Assembly: GCF_006439055.1 (NCBI RefSeq)
Contig: NZ_RCZC01000013.1
Coordinates: 1-64,000 of the forward strand
Direction: 5' to 3'
Source of the DNA: Sphingomonas glacialis
GTDB taxonomy: Bacteria > Pseudomonadota > Alphaproteobacteria > Sphingomonadales > Sphingomonadaceae
DNA length: 64,000 nucleotides
Shown here: piece after piece, positions 42,068-50,706 of the stretch
Layout of the letters: the number at the start of each line of letters is the position of its first letter
Numbering within the stretch: the first letter of the stretch is position 1
Notes under the pieces: generated by a model
The model's input: only the letters and a program-made list of their open reading frames with translations
The model's database searches: none
Told to the model about the DNA's origin: nothing
Program-made: the position numbers and the translations under genes

Positions 42068-42457
42068 TTAAAAAACGTGAAAGAGCAATGCCGCCCCAAG
42101 CAGCAGCAAGCTGATATATGTGCCGAGTGCACCAAGGGGCCGTAAAGGATGCCGTTGCTCAACGCTGGTAACACTTAGCATACCGATCGCGTGAACGACA
42201 CGACTTGCCAAAGCGAGGATAGCGACCGTCGTGACAAACGCATGTGATGCCGTCGGCACGGCATTCATGTAAAGCAATAGTGCTACGAAGACCGGGATGT
42301 ATTCCGACGCATTGCCCTGGGCTCTAACGGCGTTGGGAATGGCCAACTCAGAAGGAGGATTATCCGTCCGACTTTTCCGCCGGAGGCGTGAGACATTGAC
42401 GCTCAAGCCGAGAAGTAAAAAGATCATAGCAGCGACGCACAAGGGAACGACGTTCAT
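42068..42457 (-). CDS. MAPEG family membrane protein
   Basis: A 129-residue protein with four membrane segments and the MAPEG signature NAVRAQGNASEYIPVFVALL, followed by ASRVVHAIGM. The family includes glutathione transferases and leukotriene-type enzymes; bacterial members often detoxify lipophilic compounds with glutathione. It ends 6 bases after... the UrcA-type gene stop lies just upstream (gap 6 bases), so the two may be co-transcribed. Confidence 0.85.
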   Translation of the reverse strand: MNVVPLCVAAMIFLLLGLSVNVSRLRRKSRTDNPPSELAIPNAVRAQGNASEYIPVFVALLLYMNAVPTASHAFVTTVAILALASRVVHAIGMLSVTSVEQRHPLRPLGALGTYISLLLLGAALLFHVF

Positions 42458-42463
42458 CGTAGA

Positions 42464-42853
42464 TCATTCCTTATCGTCACCGCTGCATGCCTGAAGATGC
42501 CATGGTGCAGACGAAAAGTTGTGAGCATTCGCCGTCTGAACGGTTGGTCTCTCCTTGTGCTGTGCGATCGCGATCGCACGCGACAGGTCAACCCTTGTCC
42601 GGGCGGTCAGGTCGTGCCTGCACTTGGTGATACTCAGCGCGCCCTCGAGGTCAATCGCGGATGCCGAACCGCAGACGTCAACGATGGCCATGCTCACGCG
42701 GTGCTTGAAGATTCGGACATCCTCAAGGTTCGAGAGGTTGAGGTCGGTAGTACGAATGATTTGCGTCTGTGTGACCTCGTTGCTCGTTTGGGCGAACGCG
42801 GACACGGTGATCATCGCCAGGATGATCGCGCCGGAGGTGGCAATCAGCTTCAT
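42464..42853 (-). CDS. UrcA family secreted protein
   Basis: A 129-residue protein with signal peptide (ATSGAIILAMITVSAFAQTS) and the UrcA features: a TDLNLSNLEDVRIFKHRVSM segment, VDVCGSA and ITKCRHDLTARTRVDLSRAI, with the conserved cysteine pair. The family is typical of sphingomonads and caulobacters; function unknown. The tail (about 30 residues after AIAQHKE) is longer than usual and poorly conserved. It overlaps nothing and is 6 bases from the MAPEG start. Confidence 0.82.
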   Translation of the reverse strand: MKLIATSGAIILAMITVSAFAQTSNEVTQTQIIRTTDLNLSNLEDVRIFKHRVSMAIVDVCGSASAIDLEGALSITKCRHDLTARTRVDLSRAIAIAQHKERPTVQTANAHNFSSAPWHLQACSGDDKE

Positions 42854-42934
42854 GGACGCTTCCGATCTGTCTCAGTTTGGAGTTCGGCTACGAGAAGGCC
42901 ACAGGCGCGCCTCGAACCGCCCGTGGCGCGGCTA

Positions 42935-43795
42935 TTAATTGGCAGACCGAACGGTGTCGGCGTCCAACTTGCGTGCCAGATCGGTGAGGCTGTCAGCATA
43001 GATGTCGACAAATGGCTCCTGCGTTTTGTCGGCCTTCGTGTCCGGACCCAGTTCGCCAGGCCGAGCGATATACGCGGTCCTGAATCCGGACGCTTTCGCC
43101 GCCTTTAAGTCGATCTTGTGCGCTGAAACCATCAGGATGGCGCCGGCCGGAACGCCCAGATAGGTCGACGCGGCCTGATAGACTTCTGGCGAGGGCTTGT
43201 ACGCGTGAACCAGTTCGCCGCTCAAAACCGCGTCGAACGTCAGACCCGTTCGTTTGGTGGTCGCGATGGTGGCGGCCATACCGGCGTTGGAAAGCGCGGC
43301 GACGATCGCCCTGCGTCGGAGCAAGGCGAGTCCGTCGACGCTATCCGGCCACGCTACCATCTGGCCCCACAGTGAGAGCAGTTCGATCCGGTCGCGGTTA
43401 TCGAGCCTGGCGTTCAATCCGCGACCTGCAACCGTCGCGTCCAGCGCTTCTCGAAGAAGTTGGCCAACCGGTACCCACGCGCGCTTACCGCTGACGATTG
43501 CCAAGCCATTCGTTGCGGCACGGGTGTTCCAATCGGCAAGGAAGCCCACCCACTCGAACTTTGTGCCCTTCCGCTTGTCGATAGCCGCGGTGACGCGGGC
43601 GAACGGCGCCGAGTAGTCGACGAGCGTTCCCTGAACGTCGAATGTGATCGCCTTGATGCCTGCGCCCGAGAAAGGTGCTTCCTGCGCGTAGCTGGTAGTG
43701 TTTGCAAAAGGGATGGCGACCATCGTCGCCGCGACGGCAATAAGCCGTTGTCGAGTGCTCGAAATGTTCCGACCTACGTTCTGGTGTTTGCGCAT
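42935..43795 (-). CDS. Periplasmic haloacid-dehalogenase-type HAD hydrolase
   Basis: A 286-residue type-II haloacid dehalogenase-like protein with an N-terminal export signal (RLIAVAATMVAIPFANTTSYAQ). HAD motif I is FDVQGTLVDY (nucleophile Asp), motif II ALSNAGMA, motif III Lys in HAYKPSPEVYQ, and motif IV-like AHKIDLKAAKASGFRTAYI. In cytoplasmic enzymes Asp hydrolyses the C-halogen bond of 2-haloacids; the usual SSNxWD segment is replaced by SAHKID here, so activity may differ. Export is unusual. Start ATG 43795 is preceded by GAAAGAAC. A LysR gene is divergent and probably regulates it. Confidence 0.82.
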   Translation of the reverse strand: MRKHQNVGRNISSTRQRLIAVAATMVAIPFANTTSYAQEAPFSGAGIKAITFDVQGTLVDYSAPFARVTAAIDKRKGTKFEWVGFLADWNTRAATNGLAIVSGKRAWVPVGQLLREALDATVAGRGLNARLDNRDRIELLSLWGQMVAWPDSVDGLALLRRRAIVAALSNAGMAATIATTKRTGLTFDAVLSGELVHAYKPSPEVYQAASTYLGVPAGAILMVSAHKIDLKAAKASGFRTAYIARPGELGPDTKADKTQEPFVDIYADSLTDLARKLDADTVRSAN

Positions 43796-43917
43796 CGATC
43801 TATGTTCTTTCCGAATGGGACCGCAGCGGGTCGATGCGCGTAAGACTATGCGATCAGGGGGGTAGGCCACGAACACCGTTATTGCCTTTAGGTTCTGCAT
43901 ATGCGCAGAGTCTCCCA

Positions 43918-44808
43918 ATGGATTGGGAGGACGTGAAACACTTCCTGGAGGTCGCCGAAGCGGGCAGCACGCTTGCTGCGGGCCGGCGCCTGGGAGTGAG
44001 CCAGACGACTGCGGCCCGGCGAGTGGCAAGTTTGGAACGCTCAATTGGCGTACGGTTGTTCGATCGGGGCCCGGCAGGCTACGCGCTGACGCCGGACGGT
44101 GTCGCGTTGCACCAACGCGCGCGAGAGGCCGCGGATGCGATATGTGGATTCGAGGAGCAGGCGTCGTCCCTTGCCCGCACCGTCGGTGGTGTGGTTCGCG
44201 TCACCGTCGTCGAGACATTGGCCGTGACGGTGTTGGCTCCGGTCTTTCGCGATCTCGCTGTCGCGCATCCGCATATCACGATCGACCTCGACACAAGTAG
44301 CGAGCCGCGCGACCTGGCGTCAGGCGCCGCCGATATAGCGATACGGTCGTCGGCCAGCCCACTTGGAGCCGGTTTGGTTGGCCGGCGCATCGGCGATGAT
44401 CCCTGGTCGCTGTATTGCAGCCGGAGCTATGCCGAGACGCACGGTCGCCCCGCAAGCATTTCTGAAATCAAGGGGCATCCCCTGATCGGCGGAGGTGGCA
44501 CCCATGTCTGGGAGCACTATCGCAAGTGGCTAGAGACCAATGACCTCGAAGCCGCCGTTACGATACGCTATTCTTCGCCGGTCGGGCTGTTGGCGGCTGT
44601 GCGCGCTGGTGCTGGACTCGCCATCCTCCCATGCCTCGTTGCCGACCATGATCCCGAGTTGCTTGCGTGCCTTTCTCGTCAGTCCCCGGAAGGACACGGC
44701 ATTTGGCTGCTGACGCATGAACGCCTTCGTCACGAGCCGCGGATCAGGACGGTCCTCAATACATTGGCTGGCGAGCTGAAAAGGCTATCTCGGCATAGTC
44801 GGAATTGA
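43918..44808 (+). CDS. LysR-family transcriptional regulator
   Basis: A 296-residue regulator. The winged helix-turn-helix is MDWEDVKHFLEVAEAGSTLA, AGRRLGVSQTTAARRVASLE and RSIGVRLFDRGPAGYALTPD; the periplasmic-binding-type effector domain follows (RVTVVETLAVTVLAPVFRDL, IRSSASPLGAGLVGRR). Start ATG at 43918 is the family-typical first residue. It is divergent from the HAD hydrolase with 122 bases between starts and most likely controls it. Confidence 0.87.
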   Translation: MDWEDVKHFLEVAEAGSTLAAGRRLGVSQTTAARRVASLERSIGVRLFDRGPAGYALTPDGVALHQRAREAADAICGFEEQASSLARTVGGVVRVTVVETLAVTVLAPVFRDLAVAHPHITIDLDTSSEPRDLASGAADIAIRSSASPLGAGLVGRRIGDDPWSLYCSRSYAETHGRPASISEIKGHPLIGGGGTHVWEHYRKWLETNDLEAAVTIRYSSPVGLLAAVRAGAGLAILPCLVADHDPELLACLSRQSPEGHGIWLLTHERLRHEPRIRTVLNTLAGELKRLSRHSRN

Positions 44809-44860
44809 ATGATCGCGTTCCTTACCTGGCTTTCATCAGGGCCCGGTTATCCCCGGCAAG

Positions 44861-44921
44861 GACCCCATCCGGCCTTTCGTGCAACCTATCCCACTCCCCA
44901 ATCCGGTTATTCGTTAATCTG
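44861..44921 (+). repeat. Dispersed two-part intergenic repeat
   Basis: Left half GACCCCATCCGGCCTTTCG at 44861-44879; right half CTCCCCAATCCGGTTATTCG then TTAATCT ending near 44920. CCC cores are 33 nt apart. Confidence 0.6.
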
Positions 44922-45005
44922 AATGTTTCGAAGCTTTGGGCCCCTTCTGGGGCAACCCGCCCCCGCCTCCGGAGTTACTGAGTGCCAGACCCAAGGAGAT
45001 ACGCG

Positions 45006-45533
45006 ATGGCCTCGACCCCCACCAAGACTGATGAGAGCAACGCTGCCAAAATCGCGCGCGGTCTGGTGGCAGGGGTGATCGCGGGCGCCGTTGCGTCCTT
45101 TGCCATGGACCGGTTCCAGGCGGCGGCATCTCCGCTACTGCCGTCGGGCGGGGGCAATTCGGAACCGGCAACCGAAAAAGCGGCCGACGCCATAACGATG
45201 GGCATCACAGGCTATGCGATCCCTGATGCGGACAAACCGCTTGCTGGGCAGGCGGTCCATTATGCGGTCGGGATCGCGTTAGGTGCTGCTTATGGTATCG
45301 CCGCGGAGTTCCGACCTTCGGTTACCTTGGGCTTTGGTACGGCGTTCGGGCTCGGCACCGCGACAATATTGGACGAAGTCGCGGTCCCCGCGACGGGGCT
45401 TGGCAGCCCTCCGTGGGACGCGGGGATCTCAAGCAACCTCTATTCCTATGCCTCTCATCTCGTCTTTGGCGGCGTGAGCGAAATCGTGCGCCAGCAGGTC
45501 GCGGGCACGCTGACGCCGCAGAGTGTCGGCTAA
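45006..45533 (+). CDS. DUF1440 (YagU-like) inner-membrane protein
   Basis: A 175-residue protein with the DUF1440 pattern: ARGLVAGVIAGAVASFAMD (first membrane segment), QAVHYAVGIALGAAYGIAAE (second), TLGFGTAFGLGTATILDEVA (third) and NLYSYASHLVFGGVSEIVRQ. YagU in E. coli is linked to acid resistance; role here unknown. AAGGAGAT lies before the ATG at 45006, so an earlier ATG at 44982 is not used. Confidence 0.82.
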   Translation: MASTPTKTDESNAAKIARGLVAGVIAGAVASFAMDRFQAAASPLLPSGGGNSEPATEKAADAITMGITGYAIPDADKPLAGQAVHYAVGIALGAAYGIAAEFRPSVTLGFGTAFGLGTATILDEVAVPATGLGSPPWDAGISSNLYSYASHLVFGGVSEIVRQQVAGTLTPQSVG

Positions 45534-45556
45534 GCCCTTTTCACTAGGGGCATCGA

Positions 45557-45620
45557 CGACCCAGAAGACGACGATCAGGGTGCCATGTCGGTTCCCCAAC
45601 TTTGGCCACTCGTTCATCTC
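45557..45620 (+). repeat. Dispersed two-part intergenic repeat
   Basis: Left half CGACCCAGAAGACGACGATC at 45557-45576; right half TTCCCCAACTTTGGCCACTC then GTTCATCTC ending at 45620. CCC cores are 35 nt apart. Confidence 0.6.
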
Positions 45621-45745
45621 GACCCGCGAGCAAGCGCAACGAGCCGCCGTCATCAATTATCCCGAAAGGGATGGGTATCCCGAAAGCCCAACCCCGGTTC
45701 TTTGCGGCACCGATCCACCTGTGTTAGTCTGCCAATACAGGATGG

Positions 45746-47392
45746 ATGGGAACCAGGGTGAGACAGGAAAAGTATCGCGCTTGGGCTAGAGTGAACCTCA
45801 CGGCACCCTTGGCATTCACGATGTTCTGCTATTTGCCGCCGGCTTTTGGCGCATCGGTGGTTTCGGCCCCCGCTTGGGCGGACCCAGTTGTAAAGACTGA
45901 GAGCGGCCTCGTCGAAGGCGTAGACACAAGAGGAACGACGTCCATCCGGATCTTCCGCGGCGTCCCTTATGCGGCAGCGCCGGTCGGCCCGCTGCGCTGG
46001 CGAGAACCCAATCCGACGAAACCGTGGAGCGGGACACTTAAGGCAAAGGCGTTCGCTCCGCGTTGCATGCAGCAGCCTCTCTATTCCGACATGCAGTTTC
46101 GCTCTCCGTCACCGAGCGAGGATTGTCTCTACCTGAACATTTGGACACCCGCGAAGATCAGTCAGGCGGCGACCGGGCTCCTACCGGTCCTGATCTATTT
46201 TCATGGCGGCGGCTTTGTGGCGGGAGATGGATCGGAGAAGCGATACGACGGCGCGGCGCTGGCCGCCCGGGGCATCGTCGTCGTCACCGTCAACTACCGC
46301 CTCGGTATGTTTGGCTTCTTCGCGCACCCCGATCTCACGGCAGAATCTCCGCATCATGCGTCGGGAAATTACGGCCTGCTCGACCAAGTAGCAGCGCTCA
46401 AGTGGGTGAAGCGCAACATCGTGGCCTTTGGCGGCGATCACAAAAAGATCACGATCGGAGGCGAGTCTGCCGGATCGATGGCGGTCAGCGCCTTGATGGC
46501 ATCTCAGCTCTCGCGTGACATTATCGCGGGCGCTATCGGCGAAAGCGGCGCGATGATGCAGAAATGGACGCCGCCCGGCAGGATCGACATCGAGCAGAAA
46601 GCCGTCGTGTTCTCCAAGGGCATCGGTGCGCCCACCCTGTCCGCCTTGCGTGCAATGTCCGCCGACAAGTTGCTTGAGGCGCAGGGTAAGTCGGAGAGCA
46701 TGTCCTTCGATCCGATCATCGATGGCTATTTCCTCACCGAGGCGCCGTCGATCACCTTCGCCGGCGGGAAGGCTGCCCATGTGCCGCTCCTCGTCGGGTC
46801 CAACTCGCAGGAAGCACCTGGGACTGCGGTGTTCGGCGACGGCACCGCGACTGTGGCCTCATATCGCGCGGGGCTCTCACGGACGTTGGGCGACAAGGCC
46901 GACCATTTCTTTCGCCTTTATCCCGCCGCCGGCGATGCGGACGTCTTACCGGCCGCAACCGAATTGGCGAGCGACGATTACCTCGGTCTGCCGACGTGGA
47001 AATGGTTCGATTTGCATCGGCGCACAGGCGCGCCAACCTACTATTTCCGCTACACGCACGTACGCCCCCGCTTTCTACTAGATCCCGGTAGTCAGCCAGC
47101 TTGGGGGGCAGTGCATAGCGCAGAGATTGAATATGCGCTGGGCAATCTGAACGTGAACCCGATCTACGCCTGGACCGACGCCGACCGCACTGTCTCGGGG
47201 ATGATGAGCGGCTACTGGGCGAATTTCGTCAGGTTTGGTAATCCAAACGGCCCCGGCTTACCCCAATGGCCCAGAGCGACACTCGATCAGACGCGCATTC
47301 GCCGCCAGGTGATTGACCTCAAGACGCGAAGCGTGCCTTTTACTCAGCAGGAGCGCTACGTGACCGCTGATCCAATATTGTTTATGCATTAG
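45746..47392 (+). CDS. Secreted type-B carboxylesterase
   Basis: A 548-residue carboxylesterase/lipase. An export signal (LAFTMFCYLPPAFGASVVSA, then PAWAD) is present. Family motifs: FRGVPYAAAPVGPLRW near residue 70, EDCLYLNIWTP near 125, FHGGGFVAGDGS (oxyanion hole) near 153, nucleophile GGESAGSMAV (Ser near 235), an acidic triad residue around 340-360, and catalytic His in WGAVHSAEIEYALG near 455. Only one candidate disulfide Cys pair remains. It would hydrolyse esters in the periplasm or outside. The ATG at 45746 is accepted; an SD-like AGGATGG precedes it. Confidence 0.87.
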   Translation: MGTRVRQEKYRAWARVNLTAPLAFTMFCYLPPAFGASVVSAPAWADPVVKTESGLVEGVDTRGTTSIRIFRGVPYAAAPVGPLRWREPNPTKPWSGTLKAKAFAPRCMQQPLYSDMQFRSPSPSEDCLYLNIWTPAKISQAATGLLPVLIYFHGGGFVAGDGSEKRYDGAALAARGIVVVTVNYRLGMFGFFAHPDLTAESPHHASGNYGLLDQVAALKWVKRNIVAFGGDHKKITIGGESAGSMAVSALMASQLSRDIIAGAIGESGAMMQKWTPPGRIDIEQKAVVFSKGIGAPTLSALRAMSADKLLEAQGKSESMSFDPIIDGYFLTEAPSITFAGGKAAHVPLLVGSNSQEAPGTAVFGDGTATVASYRAGLSRTLGDKADHFFRLYPAAGDADVLPAATELASDDYLGLPTWKWFDLHRRTGAPTYYFRYTHVRPRFLLDPGSQPAWGAVHSAEIEYALGNLNVNPIYAWTDADRTVSGMMSGYWANFVRFGNPNGPGLPQWPRATLDQTRIRRQVIDLKTRSVPFTQQERYVTADPILFMH

Positions 47393-47449
47393 CGACGTCC
47401 TTCTCAGGTCGGGAAGGGCCGCTGCCGGCCGCGCAGCCTGCGGCCGTTC

Positions 47450-47512
47450 AGACCCATTTGTGGACGCTCAGCGCCCTCCTCGCGCTTCCCAACTCCGGAC
47501 ACTCATTCATCA
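47450..47512 (+). repeat. Dispersed two-part intergenic repeat, best-conserved copy
   Basis: Left half AGACCCATTTGTGGACGCTC at 47450-47469; right half CTTCCCAACTCCGGACACTC then ATTCATCA ending near 47512. Cores are 35 nt apart. CGGCCGTTCA just upstream looks like the end of another copy. Confidence 0.65.
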
Positions 47513-47697
47513 GATCGCGATCTACCAAGGCGCCGCTGGAATTGCGAAAACAGTGACAACCCTGCTGTTCCGAGCGACTTTTCAAACGACGGGTCTCGTG
47601 AGGAGCCGACATCCAGCTTTCCCCTCCCGGCATCGCAGAACGACCGAAAGTGGGCCGGTGGCGTAAGGCCGGTTACCCGCATAGAGCTTGAAAGGTC

Positions 47698-47978
47698 GTG
47701 ATCATGTGCCTTGCTTTCTTCGGCAAGGGTTTCGGGGCGTTGGGCTGGACAGTTATCGCCGATACCGCTCCGCGCGAGGCGATCGGCATGACAGGCGGTT
47801 TGTTCAACGGCGCGGGCAGCATAGCCGGTATACTGACGCGATCGCCGTCGGAGCAATCATCGCCTGGACCGAGGCGTATGACGGCGCGCTACTCTATGTC
47901 GAGCTGCACATGGTCGCCGCGATCGCCGCCTACTGGCTTCTCGTCGGCAAGATCGAGCGACATGCCCACACCGCCTGA
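47698..47978 (+). pseudogene. MFS sugar-acid transporter remnant
   Basis: Only the last ~95 residues of a major-facilitator protein remain: CLAFFGKGFGALGWTVIAD, TAPREAIGMTGGLFNGAGSI, AGI, then a one-base frame change at about 47833 to AVGAIIAWTEAYDGALLYVE and AAIAAYWLLVGKIER. This ending fits the ACS-type (hexuronate/galactonate-like) transporters, which often sit in sugar loci. The first three quarters of the gene are missing. It lies at the end of the fructan locus and may be a lost alternative importer. Confidence 0.75.
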
Positions 47979-47987
47979 CCGGCCCTT

Positions 47988-48107
47988 TCAGATGAAAACA
48001 TACAGTGCGGCGCCGATGGTCAATGCCGCCGCGACGCTGGCCAAGAAATCCGGCTGGCTAAGCACATCGATATCCATTAAAACAGTCACGGGAGTAGCGA
48101 CATCCAT
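47988..48107 (-). CDS. Possible 39-residue single-pass membrane peptide
   Basis: An open frame from the ATG at 48107, 5 bases after the GH32 stop on the same strand. It reads MDVATPVTVLMDIDVLSQPD then FLASVAAALTIGAALYVFI, ending in a TGA right after a 19-residue hydrophobic helix. Position and the sharp hydrophobic end suggest a tail-anchored small protein of the fructan operon, but there is no strong Shine-Dalgarno sequence, and it may be chance. Confidence 0.35.
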   Translation of the reverse strand: MDVATPVTVLMDIDVLSQPDFLASVAAALTIGAALYVFI

Positions 48108-48112
48108 GGCCG

Positions 48113-49534
48113 TCATTGCTCTAGGGCGACACGGGCGAAGGCAGGTGCTTCGGGAAATACGCAGCACGAATAGACCCGCTTCCCACCGTCAACGAAAATG
48201 TCCACCAGGCAGCTGTCGAAAAAGAGCTCGATGGCGATCCGTCCTTCGGTAGGATACGCGGTCACGGTCTCAAAGGTTAGCGACCCTTCCGGGATGTCGC
48301 CGTGATCGTTGCGATTGAAGATCAGTCCAGGTTCCCGCTCATAGCGTATCGAAAGCAAGACCTCGTCTCCCGCGACAAGCACCATAGTTTCAGAGGCTCC
48401 CTCTGTGACGGTGAGCGAGACGCTCGCGTGGAACGATCCCTTCGTTGGGCCCGACGCCACCGTCAAGTCGCCCACAACGCCGCGTTGTGGCGCTTCGAAT
48501 AGCTTTGCTGCTGATGCGACCGGCCGCTGACCAAGCTTCCACCGCCCCGCTTCCTCGAATACGAACAGCGTGCGTGGCAGCGACTGCGCCCCGCGCCAAG
48601 GCTGGGTCGGGTAGAACCGGCCGGTCTGATGATTGGACATCCAGCCGATCCACAGTGGCCCAGGTTGCTCAGACGGCAGTTCCCCCCAGCTGATCGCCGC
48701 GTAGAAATCGGGCCCGAAATCGACCGTGTCGCCGTCGGCGCTGTCCCGATCAACGATAAAGCTGAACCCGTCAAACTTGCCGACGAAATATTGCGCGCCC
48801 GAACCGCCCCCGACGAAAGCCGCATCGACATCGACCTTGAGCACCCAGCGGGTCTGCAACGGATCGTTCTGTAGCGGCACCAGCATGAGATCGGGGCATT
48901 CCCACTGGCCACTGGTCGCGCCAGCGGGGCCAAACGAACCGGTCAGCGACCAGTCGAGCAGGTTGGTCGACCGGTAGAATTGCACCTTGTGCTCGCGCGA
49001 CAAAGCGACAACCATGACCCAAGCGCTGCTCGGTGCATGCCAAAATACCTTGGGGTCGCGGAAATGCGCCATTCCCAGATCGATCACCGGATTGCCAGCA
49101 TAGAAGCTAAAGGTGCGGCCGCGATCATGGCTGTAGGCAAGACACTGCCGCTGAATGTCGGCAACGGCATCGAAGCCAGTGTAATAAGCGAGCAATGGGG
49201 GCTCTCCCCCCACCCCCAGGCCCGAGACATTGTCCCAGTCGACAATGATCGAGCCCGAAAAGATCATCTCGCCAGCCTGCTCGGGTATCGCGACCGCGAG
49301 TTCCTCCCACGTTACAAGATCCTGGCTGACGGCGTGCCCCCAGCTCATGTGTCCCCACTGGTCGCCGTACGGGTTGTACTGGTAGAACAGGTGATATTCA
49401 CCGGCGAAATACACGAGCCCGTTGGGATCGTTCATCCAGTTCCGCTGCGGCGCGAAGTGCAGCCGCGGTCGGTATCGCGCCTGATCGTCCGCTGCTCGGG
49501 CATCGACGGGATGCGAATGTGCAAGATTTTCCAT
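48113..49534 (-). CDS. Cytoplasmic glycoside hydrolase family 32 (beta-fructosidase)
   Basis: A 473-residue GH32 enzyme that releases fructose from sucrose or fructo-oligosaccharides. The catalytic residues are visible: nucleophile Asp36 in WMNDPNG, transition-state Asp160 in FRDP, acid/base Glu212 in WECPD. The five-bladed propeller (~25-320) is followed by a beta-sandwich (~350-473). No signal peptide (MENLAHSHPVDARAAD), so it acts on imported sugar. GAGGAAC precedes the ATG. It is the last enzyme gene of a minus-strand operon behind the ABC transporter. Confidence 0.9.
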   Translation of the reverse strand: MENLAHSHPVDARAADDQARYRPRLHFAPQRNWMNDPNGLVYFAGEYHLFYQYNPYGDQWGHMSWGHAVSQDLVTWEELAVAIPEQAGEMIFSGSIIVDWDNVSGLGVGGEPPLLAYYTGFDAVADIQRQCLAYSHDRGRTFSFYAGNPVIDLGMAHFRDPKVFWHAPSSAWVMVVALSREHKVQFYRSTNLLDWSLTGSFGPAGATSGQWECPDLMLVPLQNDPLQTRWVLKVDVDAAFVGGGSGAQYFVGKFDGFSFIVDRDSADGDTVDFGPDFYAAISWGELPSEQPGPLWIGWMSNHQTGRFYPTQPWRGAQSLPRTLFVFEEAGRWKLGQRPVASAAKLFEAPQRGVVGDLTVASGPTKGSFHASVSLTVTEGASETMVLVAGDEVLLSIRYEREPGLIFNRNDHGDIPEGSLTFETVTAYPTEGRIAIELFFDSCLVDIFVDGGKRVYSCCVFPEAPAFARVALEQ

Positions 49535-49580
49535 GAGATCGTTCCTCGGAGATATACGGGGAGATTTAGGGAGCGCGCGC

Positions 49581-50696
49581 TCAGCGGGCGGGCGACCGGA
49601 CGGCGATGCCACCAGCGTCAAACAGATGGGCTTTCTCCGCGTCGAACTGGAGGCCGACGCGGTCACCGACGGCGATACGGCTGGCATCTTCGCCAAGCCG
49701 AACAGCGACCGTGTCCTCTGCGCCGGGCAAGTCTAGAAACGCGAACGTGTCTGCACCCAGCCGCTCGACCATTGCGACAGTGCCAGCGAGCATCGCGCCA
49801 TCGGGCGCCGTGAGACGGCAATGTTCGGGGCGAATCCCGAGCGTGACGGGACCCTCGCCCCGCGTCGCGGACGCAACGGTGTCCAGCTCTAGCAAAGGCG
49901 TATGCTCGTCCTGACCAACCAGTTTCACCGCGAGACGGCCGCTCGTCTCCTCGCACCGCGCCACCTGCAGGAATGCCATCGTCGGGGTGCCGATAAAGCC
50001 CGCGACGAAGCGGTTGGCGGGCCGTTCGTATAGGTCGAGCGGTGCGCCGATCTGACGAATGACGCCGCCTTCTAGCACGACGATGCGGTCCGCAAGAGTC
50101 ATCGCCTCGACCTGATCGTGAGTGACATAGACAACTGTATTGCGAAGCCGCTGATGCAACCGGCTGATCTCCATCCGCATCTGGATGCGCAGTGAAGCGT
50201 CGAGGTTCGACAGCGGCTCGTCGAACAGGAAGGCGTTGGGGTTGCGGACGATCGCGCGGCCGATCGCAACGCGCTGGCGCTGCCCGCCGGAAAGCTGACT
50301 CGGCTTGTTGTCGTGCAGTTCCTCAAGCTGAAGGGTGCGTAGAGCGTCGTCGACTCGCTGCTGCCGCTCGGCGCGCGGCATCTTCGCCAGTTTCAGGCTG
50401 AAGCCGACATTTTCGGCGACGGTCATGTGCGGATAGAGCGCATAGGACTGGAATACCATGCCGATGCGTCGCCGGGCCGGATCCCAGTCGTTGACGCGCT
50501 CGCCATCGAACAGCAGATCGCCCGAGCTGATCTCCTCAAGTCCCGCGATCATGCGCAACAGAGTCGACTTGCCGCACCCCGAGGGCCCGACCAGAACGAG
50601 GAACTCGCTCGGCGCAACCGTCAGGCTGACGCCCTTGATGATTTGGCGACCGCCATATTCTTTGTGGATGTCGCGAAGTTCTAGAGATGCAGGCAC
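49581..50696 (-). CDS. Sugar ABC transporter ATP-binding protein (MalK/UgpC type)
   Basis: A 371-residue ATPase of the CUT1 carbohydrate importers. Walker A GPSGCGKST (~38-46), signature LSGGQRQR (~134), Walker B FLFDEPLSNLD (~155), and switch His in VTHDQVEAMT. The C-terminal ~130 residues are the regulatory TOBE/OB domain of MalK-like proteins (LGIRPEHCRL). Start GTG at 50696 with GGAG 8 bases upstream. It energises the two permeases encoded just upstream. The gap to the permease gene is 10 bases. Confidence 0.9.
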   Translation of the reverse strand: MPASLELRDIHKEYGGRQIIKGVSLTVAPSEFLVLVGPSGCGKSTLLRMIAGLEEISSGDLLFDGERVNDWDPARRRIGMVFQSYALYPHMTVAENVGFSLKLAKMPRAERQQRVDDALRTLQLEELHDNKPSQLSGGQRQRVAIGRAIVRNPNAFLFDEPLSNLDASLRIQMRMEISRLHQRLRNTVVYVTHDQVEAMTLADRIVVLEGGVIRQIGAPLDLYERPANRFVAGFIGTPTMAFLQVARCEETSGRLAVKLVGQDEHTPLLELDTVASATRGEGPVTLGIRPEHCRLTAPDGAMLAGTVAMVERLGADTFAFLDLPGAEDTVAVRLGEDASRIAVGDRVGLQFDAEKAHLFDAGGIAVRSPAR

Positions 50697-50706
50697 GTAT
50701 CTACTC

